NCBI GenBank assembly: GCA_965215145.1
Contig: OZ244038.1
Span: forward strand, 1,116,001-1,180,000
Direction: 5' to 3'
DNA length: 64,000 nucleotides
From: G965215145 sp965215145
GTDB lineage: Bacteria > Bacteroidota > Rhodothermia > Rhodothermales > JANQRZ01
The notes beneath the pieces are model-generated. The model was not told where the DNA came from, did not search any database, and worked only from the letters and a program-made list of their open reading frames with translations. The position numbers and the translations under genes are program-made. Shown one piece after another: positions 7,847 through 15,400 of this stretch. How positions within the stretch are numbered: the stretch's first letter is position 1; each line of letters begins with the position of its first letter.

Positions 7847-8467
7847 TCAGAACCGCCAGCGCAGCCCGGCGGCCAGTCCTTCTCGCGTGGGGACGACGCC
7901 GAGCGAGAGGTCCTCGCCCACGTCGAACTCCGCGAGGTGCGCGGCGACGTAGGCGTCGAGGGCCTGGAGCGCGTAGCCGAGGACGGAGAACAGCACGAAG
8001 AGGTCGCGCTGGCGGCGGTACTCGCCGCGGAGCGTGCGGGCCTGCGCGTCGGTGAGCGTGCCCTCGACGAGCGCGTCGGCCTCGGCGAAGTCGTCGGCGA
8101 AGGCGCGGAACCCCTCGCAGAACCCCTGCGCCGTGCCGGCGCGGCAGCGGACGTAGAGGTCGGCGCGGCGGAAGAGGCCGGCGCGGCCGTGGCTCCGCGC
8201 GGCGACGTAGGCCAGCGCGCCGAGCCCCCCGACGACGAGGGGCACCTTGAGGTAGTCGCCGTTGTAGACCTGCCCCCAGCCCGGCACCGCGAGGCTCCGG
8301 AGCAGGGCTCCCCGCGGCGACCGCGCTTCGCCCGGCTCGATCTCGATCACGGGCCGCGCCTCGGGGGTTCCGGCGGTGAGGGAGAGCGAGTCCGGCGCCG
8401 CGAGCGAGTCCGCCCCCCCCTGCGCCCACGCGGGCGCCGCGGCGAGGACGGCAAGCAGGAGTACCAC
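7847..8467 (-). CDS. DUF5683 family membrane protein
   Basis: Protein of 206 residues beginning at a GTG (8465-8467), chosen because it opens a clean signal peptide (VVLLLAVLAAAPAWAQ). Upstream of it the frame runs through a palindromic repeat that is not coding. The conserved DUF5683 core is RSLAVPGWGQVYNGDYLKVP (59-77), followed by a short hydrophobic stretch (LVVGGLGALAYVAA) and a second helix near FVLFSVLGYALQALDAYVAAHL. In Bacteroidota this gene commonly follows parA-parB, as it does here. Function unknown; it is likely an envelope protein. Confidence 0.8.
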   Translation of the reverse strand: MVLLLAVLAAAPAWAQGGADSLAAPDSLSLTAGTPEARPVIEIEPGEARSPRGALLRSLAVPGWGQVYNGDYLKVPLVVGGLGALAYVAARSHGRAGLFRRADLYVRCRAGTAQGFCEGFRAFADDFAEADALVEGTLTDAQARTLRGEYRRQRDLFVLFSVLGYALQALDAYVAAHLAEFDVGEDLSLGVVPTREGLAAGLRWRF

Positions 8468-8486
8468 AGCCCGTGCTAGACCCGAA

Positions 8487-8548
8487 GTAGGGGCGGGCCT
8501 CGTGCCCGCCCGGAACCGTGCAAGGGCGGGCACGAGGCCCGCCCCTAC
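8487..8548. repeat. Long perfect inverted repeat, GTAGGGGCGGGC type
   Basis: Two 25-base arms (8487-8511 and 8524-8548) are perfectly complementary around a 12-base loop. The ends read GTAGGGGCGGGC and GCCCGCCCCTAC. It lies between parB and DUF5683. It is the longest member of the palindrome family in the window and would form a very stable RNA hairpin. Confidence 0.85.
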
Positions 8549-8595
8549 GGTCTCAAGCCCACCACCTGCTGCTGCCACTGCGTCCTCCGAGAGCG

Positions 8596-9591
8596 TCACC
8601 GCTCCAGGAGGAGGTCGAGCACGCGCTCGAGGTCGTCGGCGGAGTAGTACGTGATCTCGATCCGGCCGCCGCCGCCGTCCTTGTGGCGGATGGCGACCTG
8701 CGTCGCGAGGCGGTCGCGGAGGCGGGCCGTCACGTCCTCGACGCCGAGGGCGTCGCGGGAGGGGGCGTCGAGCGCGGCGGCGGCCTCCGTGGCGGCCTCC
8801 TTCGCCTGCCCCCCCTCCTTCTGCTCCAGCCGGCGGCGGTACTGCCGGACGAGCTCCTCGACCTGCCGCACCGAGAGCCCCTTCTCGACGATCCGGGCGT
8901 GGAGCTCGCCCTGCGCCTCCTCGTCCTCGATGGACACGAGCATCCGGGCGTGGCCGCCGGTGAGGGTGCCGTCGCGGAGCGAGGCCAGGACCGCCGGCGG
9001 CAGCTTCAGCAGCCGGAGCGTGTTCGCCACGGCCGAGCGGCTCTTGCTCACCTTCTTCGCCACCTCCTCCTGCGTCAGCCCGCACTCGTCGAGCAGGCGG
9101 TGGTAGCCGAGGGCGACCTCGACGGGGTTGAGGTTCTCGCGCTGGATGTTCTCGACGATCGCCATCTCCAGCATCGCCTCGGTGTCGGCCTCGCGGACGT
9201 AGGCCGGGATCCGCCCGAGCCCGGCGCGCTTGGCCGCCCGGAGGCGGCGCTCGCCGGAGATGATCTCGAACCGCCCCTCGCCGAGGGCGCGGACCGTGAT
9301 GGGCTGGATGATGCCGAGCTGGCGGATGCTCGCGGCGAGCTCGTCGAGGGCGGTGTCGTCGAAGTCCTGCCGCGGCTGGTACGGGTTCGGCCGGATCGTC
9401 TCGACGTCGAGGTCGGCGACGCGGCCGAGCAGGCGGACGCGCTCCTCGAAGTTGTAGAGGCGGGTCTGGGGGACGCCGGCCGGCGCGGCGGCGTCGCCCT
9501 CGGGGGGCGCGGCGCCGCCCGCGTCGCGGTCGTCGACGGAGGGGATGAGGGCGCCGAGGCCCTTCCCGAGCGCTGCCTTTTTCGTCGCCAT
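8596..9591 (-). CDS. parB: Chromosome-partitioning protein ParB
   Basis: Centromere-binding CTP switch that loads on parS, spreads, and works with ParA in origin segregation. The 331 residues start MATKKAALGKGLGALIPS, the usual ParA-contacting N-terminus. The CTP-binding domain includes RPNPYQPR, a GERRLRAAKRAG motif and NIQRENLNPVEVA. The parS-reading helix-turn-helix is LTQEEVAKKVSKSRSAVANT. The C-terminal dimer domain ends DDLERVLDLLLER. A variable Ala/Pro linker (about residues 24-42) follows the N-terminus. It is 29 bases downstream of parA. Confidence 0.95.
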   Translation of the reverse strand: MATKKAALGKGLGALIPSVDDRDAGGAAPPEGDAAAPAGVPQTRLYNFEERVRLLGRVADLDVETIRPNPYQPRQDFDDTALDELAASIRQLGIIQPITVRALGEGRFEIISGERRLRAAKRAGLGRIPAYVREADTEAMLEMAIVENIQRENLNPVEVALGYHRLLDECGLTQEEVAKKVSKSRSAVANTLRLLKLPPAVLASLRDGTLTGGHARMLVSIEDEEAQGELHARIVEKGLSVRQVEELVRQYRRRLEQKEGGQAKEAATEAAAALDAPSRDALGVEDVTARLRDRLATQVAIRHKDGGGGRIEITYYSADDLERVLDLLLER

Positions 9592-9620
9592 GGGGTTTGG
9601 GGGCGAGGAGCCGCCGGGGG

Positions 9621-10643
9621 CTAGTTCGGGGAGTACGAGTCGGGGAGGGGCGCGGCCGGGCCGGGGATCGGACGCGGCGCCTTGGTTGCCGTCTTCACCG
9701 CTGCGGCCTTCTTCGCCGGCGCCTTCTGGGCCTGCTGCTTCGCGGCGCCGTTCGAGGCCGCGGGCGCCGGCTCGGCGGGCGTACCGTCGCCGCCGTCGGC
9801 GGAGGGGCCGCTGGGGGCGGGGGCGCGGAGGCCGGCGGCGACCGGCCCGGCGTCGGCGGTCGCGTCGGCGGCGAGGTAGGCGCGGTTGGCGTCGATCACC
9901 TCGCGCGCCAGCCGGATGTAGTTGCGGGCGCCGACGCTCGTGGCGTCGTAGAGGAGGACGGGCTGCCCGAAGCTCGGCGCCTCGGAGAGCTTCACGTTCC
10001 GCTGCACGACGGTCTGGAACACCTTCGCCCCGAAGTAGCGCCGGACCTCGGCGGCGACCTGCTTCGAGAGCCGGAGCCGGGTGTCGAACATCGTCAGGAG
10101 CACGCCCTCGATCTCGAGGCCGGGGTTGAGGTGCTGGCGCACGATCTTGATCGTGTTCAGGAGCTGGCCGAGCCCCTCCAGCGCGAAGTACTCGCACTGC
10201 ACGGGGATCACGACGGAGTCCGCCGCCGTGAGCGCGTTCAGCGTCAGCAGCCCCAGCGACGGCGGGCAGTCGATGACCACGAAGTCGTACTTCCGCCGGG
10301 CCGCCTCGAGGGCGCGCTTCAGCACGCGCTCGCGCTCGACCATGTCGATCATCTCGATCTCGGCGCCGACGAGGTTGATGTGGCTCGGGACGAGGTCGAG
10401 GAACGGCATCTCCGTCGGGAGGGCGGCCTCGTCGGTGCGGGCCTCGCCGGTGAGCACCTCGTAGACCGAGCGCTCGACGCCCCGGCTCTCGACGCCGACG
10501 CCGGAGGAGGCGTTGGCCTGGGGGTCGATGTCGAGGAGCAGGGTGGGGTGCTCCGTCGCGGCGAGCGAGGCGGCGAGGTTGACCGACGAGGTGGTCTTCC
10601 CCACGCCCCCCTTCTGATTTGCGACGGCGATGACCTTGCCCAT
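9621..10643 (-). CDS. parA: Chromosome-partitioning ATPase ParA (Soj)
   Basis: Deviant-Walker ATPase that forms the nucleoid gradient pulling ParB-parS. Of 340 residues, 1-260 are a standard Soj: Walker A KGGVGKTT (11-18) with signature Lys11, switch I DIDPQANAS, and the Walker B region VVIDCPPSLGLLTLNAL. Residues from about 262 to the end are an unusual Ala/Pro/Lys-rich tail (segments such as KQQAQKAPAKKAAAVKTATK) that most Soj proteins lack; its basic half could add DNA affinity. A TTATATTC box lies 83 bases upstream. No parS-like 16-mer was found nearby. Confidence 0.95.
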   Translation of the reverse strand: MGKVIAVANQKGGVGKTTSSVNLAASLAATEHPTLLLDIDPQANASSGVGVESRGVERSVYEVLTGEARTDEAALPTEMPFLDLVPSHINLVGAEIEMIDMVERERVLKRALEAARRKYDFVVIDCPPSLGLLTLNALTAADSVVIPVQCEYFALEGLGQLLNTIKIVRQHLNPGLEIEGVLLTMFDTRLRLSKQVAAEVRRYFGAKVFQTVVQRNVKLSEAPSFGQPVLLYDATSVGARNYIRLAREVIDANRAYLAADATADAGPVAAGLRAPAPSGPSADGGDGTPAEPAPAASNGAAKQQAQKAPAKKAAAVKTATKAPRPIPGPAAPLPDSYSPN

Positions 10644-10725
10644 GTCCGCGTGGCGGTGAACCCTCCGGTGACGGTGTGCGCTGCGGCGCGCTGCGGGGCC
10701 GCGCCGGCGTCCGGCTGCACGGGGA

Positions 10726-10732
10726 GAATATA
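10726..10732 (-). promoter_or_regulatory. TATATTC box before parA
   Basis: Minus strand reads TTATATTCTCC, 83 bases before the parA ATG. It is the same core and spacing as upstream of spt. Confidence 0.5.
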
Positions 10733-10811
10733 AGGGAGGGGGAGAGCGGGGGAGTGGGAGAAAGGAGGAGAGGAAGGGTGAGGTGGCGGCAGGTGCCCGG
10801 CCTCAGCTCCG

Positions 10812-10818
10812 TACCTTC
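10812..10818 (+). promoter_or_regulatory. TACCTTC box before the helicase gene
   Basis: GTACCTTCTCC, 40 bases before the GTG start at 10859, followed by a pyrimidine-rich leader. This supports the chosen start over frames opening further upstream. Confidence 0.4.
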
Positions 10819-10858
10819 TCCCCCATCCTTTCTCTCTCCCTTTCCCCCATTCCCAACC

Positions 10859-12919
10859 GTGGCTCGCCGGTTCGTCCTCAAGCGGGAGCCCGCCCGCGCG
10901 GCGCGGCGCGACCTCACGCTCGACTACGCCGGCGCGCTCAACGAGGCCCAGCACGCCGCCGCGACGGCCGGGCCGGGGCCGGTCCTGATCGTCGCCGGGG
11001 CGGGGACCGGGAAGACCAGGACGCTCGTCTACCGCGTGGCCTACCTCGTCGAGACGGGCGTGGCGCCGGAGGAGGTCCTGCTGCTGACGTTCACGCGCCG
11101 GGCCGCGCGCGAGATGCTCGGCCGCGCCGCCGGGCTGCTCGACGGCCGCTGCGAGCGCGTCCGCGGCGGCACGTTCCACGCCTTCTGCCTGCAGGTCCTC
11201 CGCCGCCACGCGGCGGCCCTCGGCTACCCCAACGCCTTCACCATCCTCGACGCCGCCGACGCCGCCGACGTGGTGGACGTGCTGAGGACGCAGCGGGGGC
11301 TCCACCGCTCGGCCAAGCGGTTCCCCAAGAAGCGCACGCTCCAGGGCGTCTTCTCCGCCGCCGTCAACCGCGGCCTCCCCGTCGCCGACGTGCTGGAGGA
11401 GAGCTACCCCCACTTCCTCCCGCATCTGGAGGAGGTCGAAGCGCTGGCCGAGGCGTTCGGGGACTACAAGCGCGAGCACGGGCTCGTGGACTACGACGAC
11501 CTCCTCGCCCTCACCGCCCGGCTCTTCGAGACCGACGACGCCGTGCGCCGCAGGGTGGCCGCCGCGTGCCGGTACGTGCTCGTGGATGAGTACCAGGACG
11601 TGAACGACCTCCAGGCCCGGCTCGTCCAGCAGTTCGCCTCCGTCCACGGCAACGTCACCGCCGTCGGCGACGACGCCCAGAGCATCTACCGCTTCCGCGG
11701 CGCCGACGTCCGCCACATCCTCGACTTCCCCGCCGCGTTCCCAGGCACGCGGGTGTTCAAGCTGGAGCAGAACTACCGCTCCACGCAGCCCGTCCTCGAC
11801 CTCGCCAACCACATTCTCCGGCAGGCCACGCGGAAGTACGACAAGGCGCTGTTCACCGAGAAGGAGGGGGGCGAGCGGCCCGCGCTCGTGCAGGCGCCCG
11901 ACGACCGCTGGCAGAGCCGGTTCGTGTGCCAGATGCTGCTAGAATTGCGCGAGGAGGGCGTCCCGCTGAACCGGATGGCCGTCCTGTTCCGCAGCGGGTA
12001 CAACTCCTACGACCTCGAGGTCGAGCTCGACGGGCGGCGGGTCCCGTTCGTGAAGTACGGCGGGCTGAAGCTGACCGAGGCCGCGCACGTCAAGGACGTC
12101 GTGGCGCACCTCCGCGTCGCCGAGAACCCCCTCGACGTGGTGGCCTGGAACCGGGTCCTCAAGCTCGTGGACGGCGTGGGGCCGAAGACGGCGGAGGGGA
12201 TGATCCGGTGGGTGCAATCCGCCCAGGACCCCTACGCCCTGGATGTCCCGGCCGCGTCGCCGCGCTACGCCGACGGCGTCCGCCGGCTGGCCGCGCTGCT
12301 CCAGCGGCTGCGCGGCCTCCCGCTGCCGGCGCAGGTCGAGGCGCTGCTGGAGTACTACCGGCCGGTGCTGGAGCGGGTCTACGTCGAGGACCACCCGAAG
12401 CGGCAACCCGACCTCGAAGCGCTGGCCGGGCTCGTGGAGAGCCACCCCGACCGGGCCGCGCTGCTCGAAGCCCTCGCCCTCGACCCCATCGACCTCTCCG
12501 CCACGGACGTGGAGGGTTCTTTCCAGGACGAGGCGCCGCTCGTGCTCTCGACCGTCCACAGCGCGAAGGGGCTGGAGTTCGACACCGTCTTCCTGATCCA
12601 GGCCCTCGACGGCATCCTTCCTAGCCAGTACGGCGTGAAGACCCCCGAGGAGCTGGACGAGGAGCTGCGGCTGCTCTACGTCGCGCTGACGCGGGCCGAG
12701 CGGAACCTGTTCGTGAGCTACCCCGCCGTCCACGCCCGCCGCCGCGGCGGCGACTACTTCACCAACCCCAGCCGCTTCCTCGCCGACGTGCCGGCGGCGC
12801 TGCTGGAGCCGTGGTCGCTTTCCGAGGAGGAGGGGGACGCCGAGCCGGCCTCGCTGCCCGAGCCCGCACACCCCGCGCTTCCGCCCCCCCGGCCCACCGC
12901 CGATGGGTTACCTTTCTAG
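10859..12919 (+). CDS. UvrD/PcrA/Rep-type superfamily 1A DNA helicase
   Basis: 3'-5' DNA helicase of 686 residues. The GTG at 10859 (VARRFVLKRE) is preferred because the frame upstream is low-complexity and a promoter-like box lies between. Motifs in order are Q-motif LNEAQHAAA, Walker A GAGTGKT (about 47-53), Ia TFTRRAAREM, II VDEYQD, III GDDAQSIYRFRGA, IV QNYRS, V VLSTVHSAKGLEFDTVF and VI LLYVALTRAERNLF. The C-terminal tail is short, acidic and proline-rich, lacking the usual PcrA RNA-polymerase-binding Tudor region. It is divergent from parA. A role in repair or replication-fork maintenance is expected from the family. Confidence 0.92.
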   Translation: MARRFVLKREPARAARRDLTLDYAGALNEAQHAAATAGPGPVLIVAGAGTGKTRTLVYRVAYLVETGVAPEEVLLLTFTRRAAREMLGRAAGLLDGRCERVRGGTFHAFCLQVLRRHAAALGYPNAFTILDAADAADVVDVLRTQRGLHRSAKRFPKKRTLQGVFSAAVNRGLPVADVLEESYPHFLPHLEEVEALAEAFGDYKREHGLVDYDDLLALTARLFETDDAVRRRVAAACRYVLVDEYQDVNDLQARLVQQFASVHGNVTAVGDDAQSIYRFRGADVRHILDFPAAFPGTRVFKLEQNYRSTQPVLDLANHILRQATRKYDKALFTEKEGGERPALVQAPDDRWQSRFVCQMLLELREEGVPLNRMAVLFRSGYNSYDLEVELDGRRVPFVKYGGLKLTEAAHVKDVVAHLRVAENPLDVVAWNRVLKLVDGVGPKTAEGMIRWVQSAQDPYALDVPAASPRYADGVRRLAALLQRLRGLPLPAQVEALLEYYRPVLERVYVEDHPKRQPDLEALAGLVESHPDRAALLEALALDPIDLSATDVEGSFQDEAPLVLSTVHSAKGLEFDTVFLIQALDGILPSQYGVKTPEELDEELRLLYVALTRAERNLFVSYPAVHARRRGGDYFTNPSRFLADVPAALLEPWSLSEEEGDAEPASLPEPAHPALPPPRPTADGLPF

Positions 12920-12943
12920 TGGGTGTTCGGAGACTGCCCTTGG

Positions 12944-13044
12944 TGTCATCCTGAACTCGTTTCAGGATCTCCCAGGGGTGGCAACGCTCCCCCAAGATGG
13001 GCTGCGCCGCTGCTGCGCGGTCCGGATCGGGGTCCGGGATGACA
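12944..13044. repeat. Dispersed element bounded by TGTCATCC ... GGATGACA
   Basis: The ends TGTCATCCTGAA and CCGGGATGACA are inverted. Inside is a second dyad (AACTCGTTTC-type) and a GATCGGGGTCCGGG stretch. An element with GTCATCCCC/GGGGATGAC ends lies at 23716-23790. It is probably a non-coding mobile palindrome. Confidence 0.55.
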
Positions 13045-13151
13045 TCCTCCTTGAGTTCCCGAACAGAGCATAATGCGTATCGCGTAGTGCGTAAGGGTGC
13101 CAGGAGCGGGACCTTCCAGCAGGCTCCCTTTCGCACTACGAACTACACCCC

Positions 13152-13631
13152 ATGCAAGTCCTCCCCGAGCCCAGCGCCCGCCCGCGGATCAGCCGCTACC
13201 CCGCCGTCCGCGTCGAGCGGGTGGGGAGGGCGGCGCTCCCGGCGATCCGGCGGATGAACGAGGCCGTCTTCGGCGAGGCCCGCGTGATCAACCGGTTCGA
13301 CCGGGCGGACCTGCTGATGTTCGTGGCCTACGCCGGCGACGAGCCCGTCGGGTTCAAGATCGGCTACGGGGAGCGCGAGCGCGACGTGTTCTACAGCGCG
13401 AAGGGGGCGGTGGTGGAGGGGTGGCGGCGGCGCGGGGTGGCCCGGCTGCTGCTGGCCGAGATGGAGGCCGCCGCGCGGGCGCTCGGCTACCGGCGCCTGG
13501 CCTTCGACACGTTCCCCAACAAGCACCCCGGCATGACGGTGCTCGGGCTGGCCGAGGGGTTCCGCGTCACCGCCGCGGGCTTCAACCCGACGTACCACGA
13601 CTACCGCATCCGCTTCGAGAAGGCGCTCTGA
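13152..13631 (+). CDS. GNAT family N-acetyltransferase
   Basis: Acetyl-CoA-dependent N-acetyltransferase of 159 residues. The fold is complete: an N-terminal helix with AIRRMNEAVFGEARV, strands FVAYAGDEPVGFKIGY and DVFYSAKGAVVEGWRRRGVARLLL, where the pyrophosphate-binding loop is RRRGVA, and the C-terminal strands YRRLAFDTFPNKHPGM and GFRVTA. It resembles acetyltransferases with a GxxNKHxGM core, but the substrate cannot be deduced. It stands alone between two repeat-containing spacers. Confidence 0.85.
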   Translation: MQVLPEPSARPRISRYPAVRVERVGRAALPAIRRMNEAVFGEARVINRFDRADLLMFVAYAGDEPVGFKIGYGERERDVFYSAKGAVVEGWRRRGVARLLLAEMEAAARALGYRRLAFDTFPNKHPGMTVLGLAEGFRVTAAGFNPTYHDYRIRFEKAL

Positions 13632-13649
13632 CGGCGGCGTGGCCGGGAG

Positions 13650-13748
13650 GGGCTGACCCGGGTGACGGGGGAGGCGCGGCTGCGCTCGGGGCAGCACGTC
13701 GTCGGGCTCGGCGTGCGGCGCTCGGTGCTCACGGTGGCCTCGGCGTGA
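13650..13748 (+). pseudogene. Remnant of the beta-helix gene found at 15401
   Basis: In one frame this stretch reads GLTRVTGEARLRSGQHVVGLG, then VRRSVLTVASA and a stop. It matches residues of the gene at 15401-17880 (GLIRVTGEAT...RLRSGQHVVGLG, then ARRSVIRVES), with near-identical DNA over CGGCTGCGCTCGGGGCAGC and what follows. The copy has no start and lacks everything before and after, so it is a decayed or partial duplicate left between the GNAT and FG-GAP genes. Confidence 0.75.
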
Positions 13749-13756
13749 GGGGCGGG

Positions 13757-13763
13757 TACATTC
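13757..13763 (+). promoter_or_regulatory. TACATTC box before FG-GAP gene
   Basis: GTACATTCCCGG, 51 bases before the ATG at 13815. Confidence 0.35.
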
Positions 13764-13814
13764 CCGGCGGCCGGGCGTCTCAGTCTACGTGCTCCTTACC
13801 AACCGCTCTCTGCC

Positions 13815-15257
13815 ATGACTCGCTCCGCGCTCTACCTCGCCCTGCTCGTCGTCCTCGCTGCCGTGCCCGCATGGGCGCAGGAGGTGCCTCAGACGAAGCT
13901 GCTGCCGGCGGACCTCCAGGCCGACGACCGGCTGGGGCAGGACGCGGCGCTGGTGGAGTTGCCGGACGGCTCGGTGCTGGCGCTGGTGGGGGCGGTGCCG
14001 TTCGCGCGCGCCGGGCGGGTCTACGTCTGGCGCCGGGCGGCCGAGGGGGAGGAGTGGGTGGAGGAGGCCACGATCTCCGAGCCGAACCCGTTCGGCGCCT
14101 TCGGCCGTGCCGTGGCGGCGGAGCTGCTCCCCAGCGGGGAGGTGCTGGCCGTGATCGGGGCGTCGTCGGAGCGGGTGGGGGGGGCGTTGTTCGCGGGGGC
14201 GGCCTACGCCTTCGTGCGGGAGGCGGCGACGGGGGCATGGCAGCAGGAGGCGCGCCTTGAGGCTAGCGACCCGCAGGCGGGGGCGAACTTCGGGCGCTCA
14301 GTCGCGCTGGCGGTGGACTCGGTGGGGCGCGCGGTGGGGCGCGCGGTGGCACTGGTGGGGGCCGACGACGCGGACTTCGAAAGAGGGGCGGCCTACGTCT
14401 TCGAGCGGGAGCCCTCGGCGGGGACGTGGATGCAGGCGCAGAGGCTCACGGCCGCCGACGCCGCCGAGGACGCCAACTTCGGCAGCGCCGTGGCGCTCTC
14501 GGTGGCGGGGGACGTAGCCCTCGTAGGAGCGGTCCTCGACGACACGGCGGCGGGCGAGAACGCGGGCTCGGCCTACGTCTTCCGGCGCGATGCGCAGACG
14601 GGGGCGTGGGGGCAAGAGCAGAAGCTCACCGCCGAGGACGCCGACGCCTCCGACTTCCTCGGGGGCGCCGTCGCGCTCTCAACCGACGCCGCGGTGGCCC
14701 TCGTCGGGGCCTCGCGCGACGACACGGTAGCGGGCGAGAACGCGGGCTCGGCCTACGTCTTCCGGCGCGATGCGCAGACGGGGGCGTGGGGGCAAGAGCA
14801 GAAGCTCACCGCCGAGGACGCCGACGCCGAGGACGTCTTCGGGAGCGCGATTGCTTTGCTGCGCAGCGGCGGGGTGGCGCTGGTGACGGCTCCAAGCGAG
14901 GATGAGCGCGGCGACGCTGCCGGGGCGGCCTACGCCTTCGACTTCGCCCCCCTCGTCCCCACCGAGCCCAGTGTATTAGATGGGGGGGGGGGGGGGGGGC
15001 TCCACCTCACGGCGTACCCCAACCCCGCGCGCTCGGGCATTACCCTCGCGCTCGGGCTCGGACACCCGAGCCGGGTGCGTGTCGAAGTCGTAGACGTGCT
15101 CGGCCGGCCCATCGCGCTCATCCATGCCGGCCCCCTGTCAGCAGGTGAGCACCGGCTCGCGTTCGATGCCTCCGCGCTCGCTCCTGGGCTCTACGTCGTC
15201 CGCACTATTACCACTGACGGTGCCGCCGCCACGGGCCGGCTCGCTGTCGCGCGCTGA
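13815..15257 (+). CDS. Secreted FG-GAP/beta-propeller protein with type A sorting domain
   Basis: Exported protein of 480 residues. A signal peptide (MTRSALYLALLVVLAAVPAWA) is followed by about six FG-GAP-type repeats, each with an FGxxVAL blade motif (FGRAVAAEL, FGRSVALAV, FGSAVALSV, FLGGAVALS, FGSAIALL) and an AAYVF/SAYVF strand. The C-terminal 75 residues are a Por/type A sorting domain (LTAYPNPARSG to the end) that in Bacteroidota directs type IX-like export and surface attachment. Two repeats are almost the same DNA (99 identical bases, 180 apart). A run of 18 G encodes six glycines exactly between the propeller and the sorting domain. Loss or gain of one G would remove the sorting signal. 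Confidence 0.85.
   Translation: MTRSALYLALLVVLAAVPAWAQEVPQTKLLPADLQADDRLGQDAALVELPDGSVLALVGAVPFARAGRVYVWRRAAEGEEWVEEATISEPNPFGAFGRAVAAELLPSGEVLAVIGASSERVGGALFAGAAYAFVREAATGAWQQEARLEASDPQAGANFGRSVALAVDSVGRAVGRAVALVGADDADFERGAAYVFEREPSAGTWMQAQRLTAADAAEDANFGSAVALSVAGDVALVGAVLDDTAAGENAGSAYVFRRDAQTGAWGQEQKLTAEDADASDFLGGAVALSTDAAVALVGASRDDTVAGENAGSAYVFRRDAQTGAWGQEQKLTAEDADAEDVFGSAIALLRSGGVALVTAPSEDERGDAAGAAYAFDFAPLVPTEPSVLDGGGGGGLHLTAYPNPARSGITLALGLGHPSRVRVEVVDVLGRPIALIHAGPLSAGEHRLAFDASALAPGLYVVRTITTDGAAATGRLAVAR
14550..14828 (+). repeat. Duplicated propeller blade (99 identical bases, 180-base period)
   Basis: Bases 14550-14648 equal 14730-14828 without mismatch, while flanking parts of the two blades differ. 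That suggests recent duplication or gene conversion within the gene. Confidence 0.9.
14982..14999 (+). repeat. Intragenic poly(G) tract, 18 G
   Basis: Eighteen consecutive G encode Gly6 in the current frame. One G fewer brings in a stop at 15091-15093, and one more a stop at 15146-15148. Both delete most of the C-terminal sorting domain. The tract has the form of a slipped-strand contingency locus. Confidence 0.9.
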
Positions 15258-15400
15258 GGCCCGGTGAGCGGGGGGCATCGGCGGCTGGGAAAAACTTTAC
15301 CTCAGAGGTTGCACCTGGTGCGGCGCGGTGTCTAACGGAGCGACGGCCCCTGCTCCGGGAGCCGCTTAACCCCTACCACCAGCCGCACTAAGGTGCCGCC

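Noticed and set aside
10644..10858. parS site next to parAB
   Set aside because: No 16-base TGTTNCACGTGNAACA-like palindrome was found in the spacer or recognised elsewhere in the window.
13045..13151. Dyads with GCGTATCGCGTAGTGCG before the GNAT gene as an operator
   Set aside because: Similar small dyads occur in several unrelated spacers (39470, 40500), so they look like background repeats rather than a specific operator.
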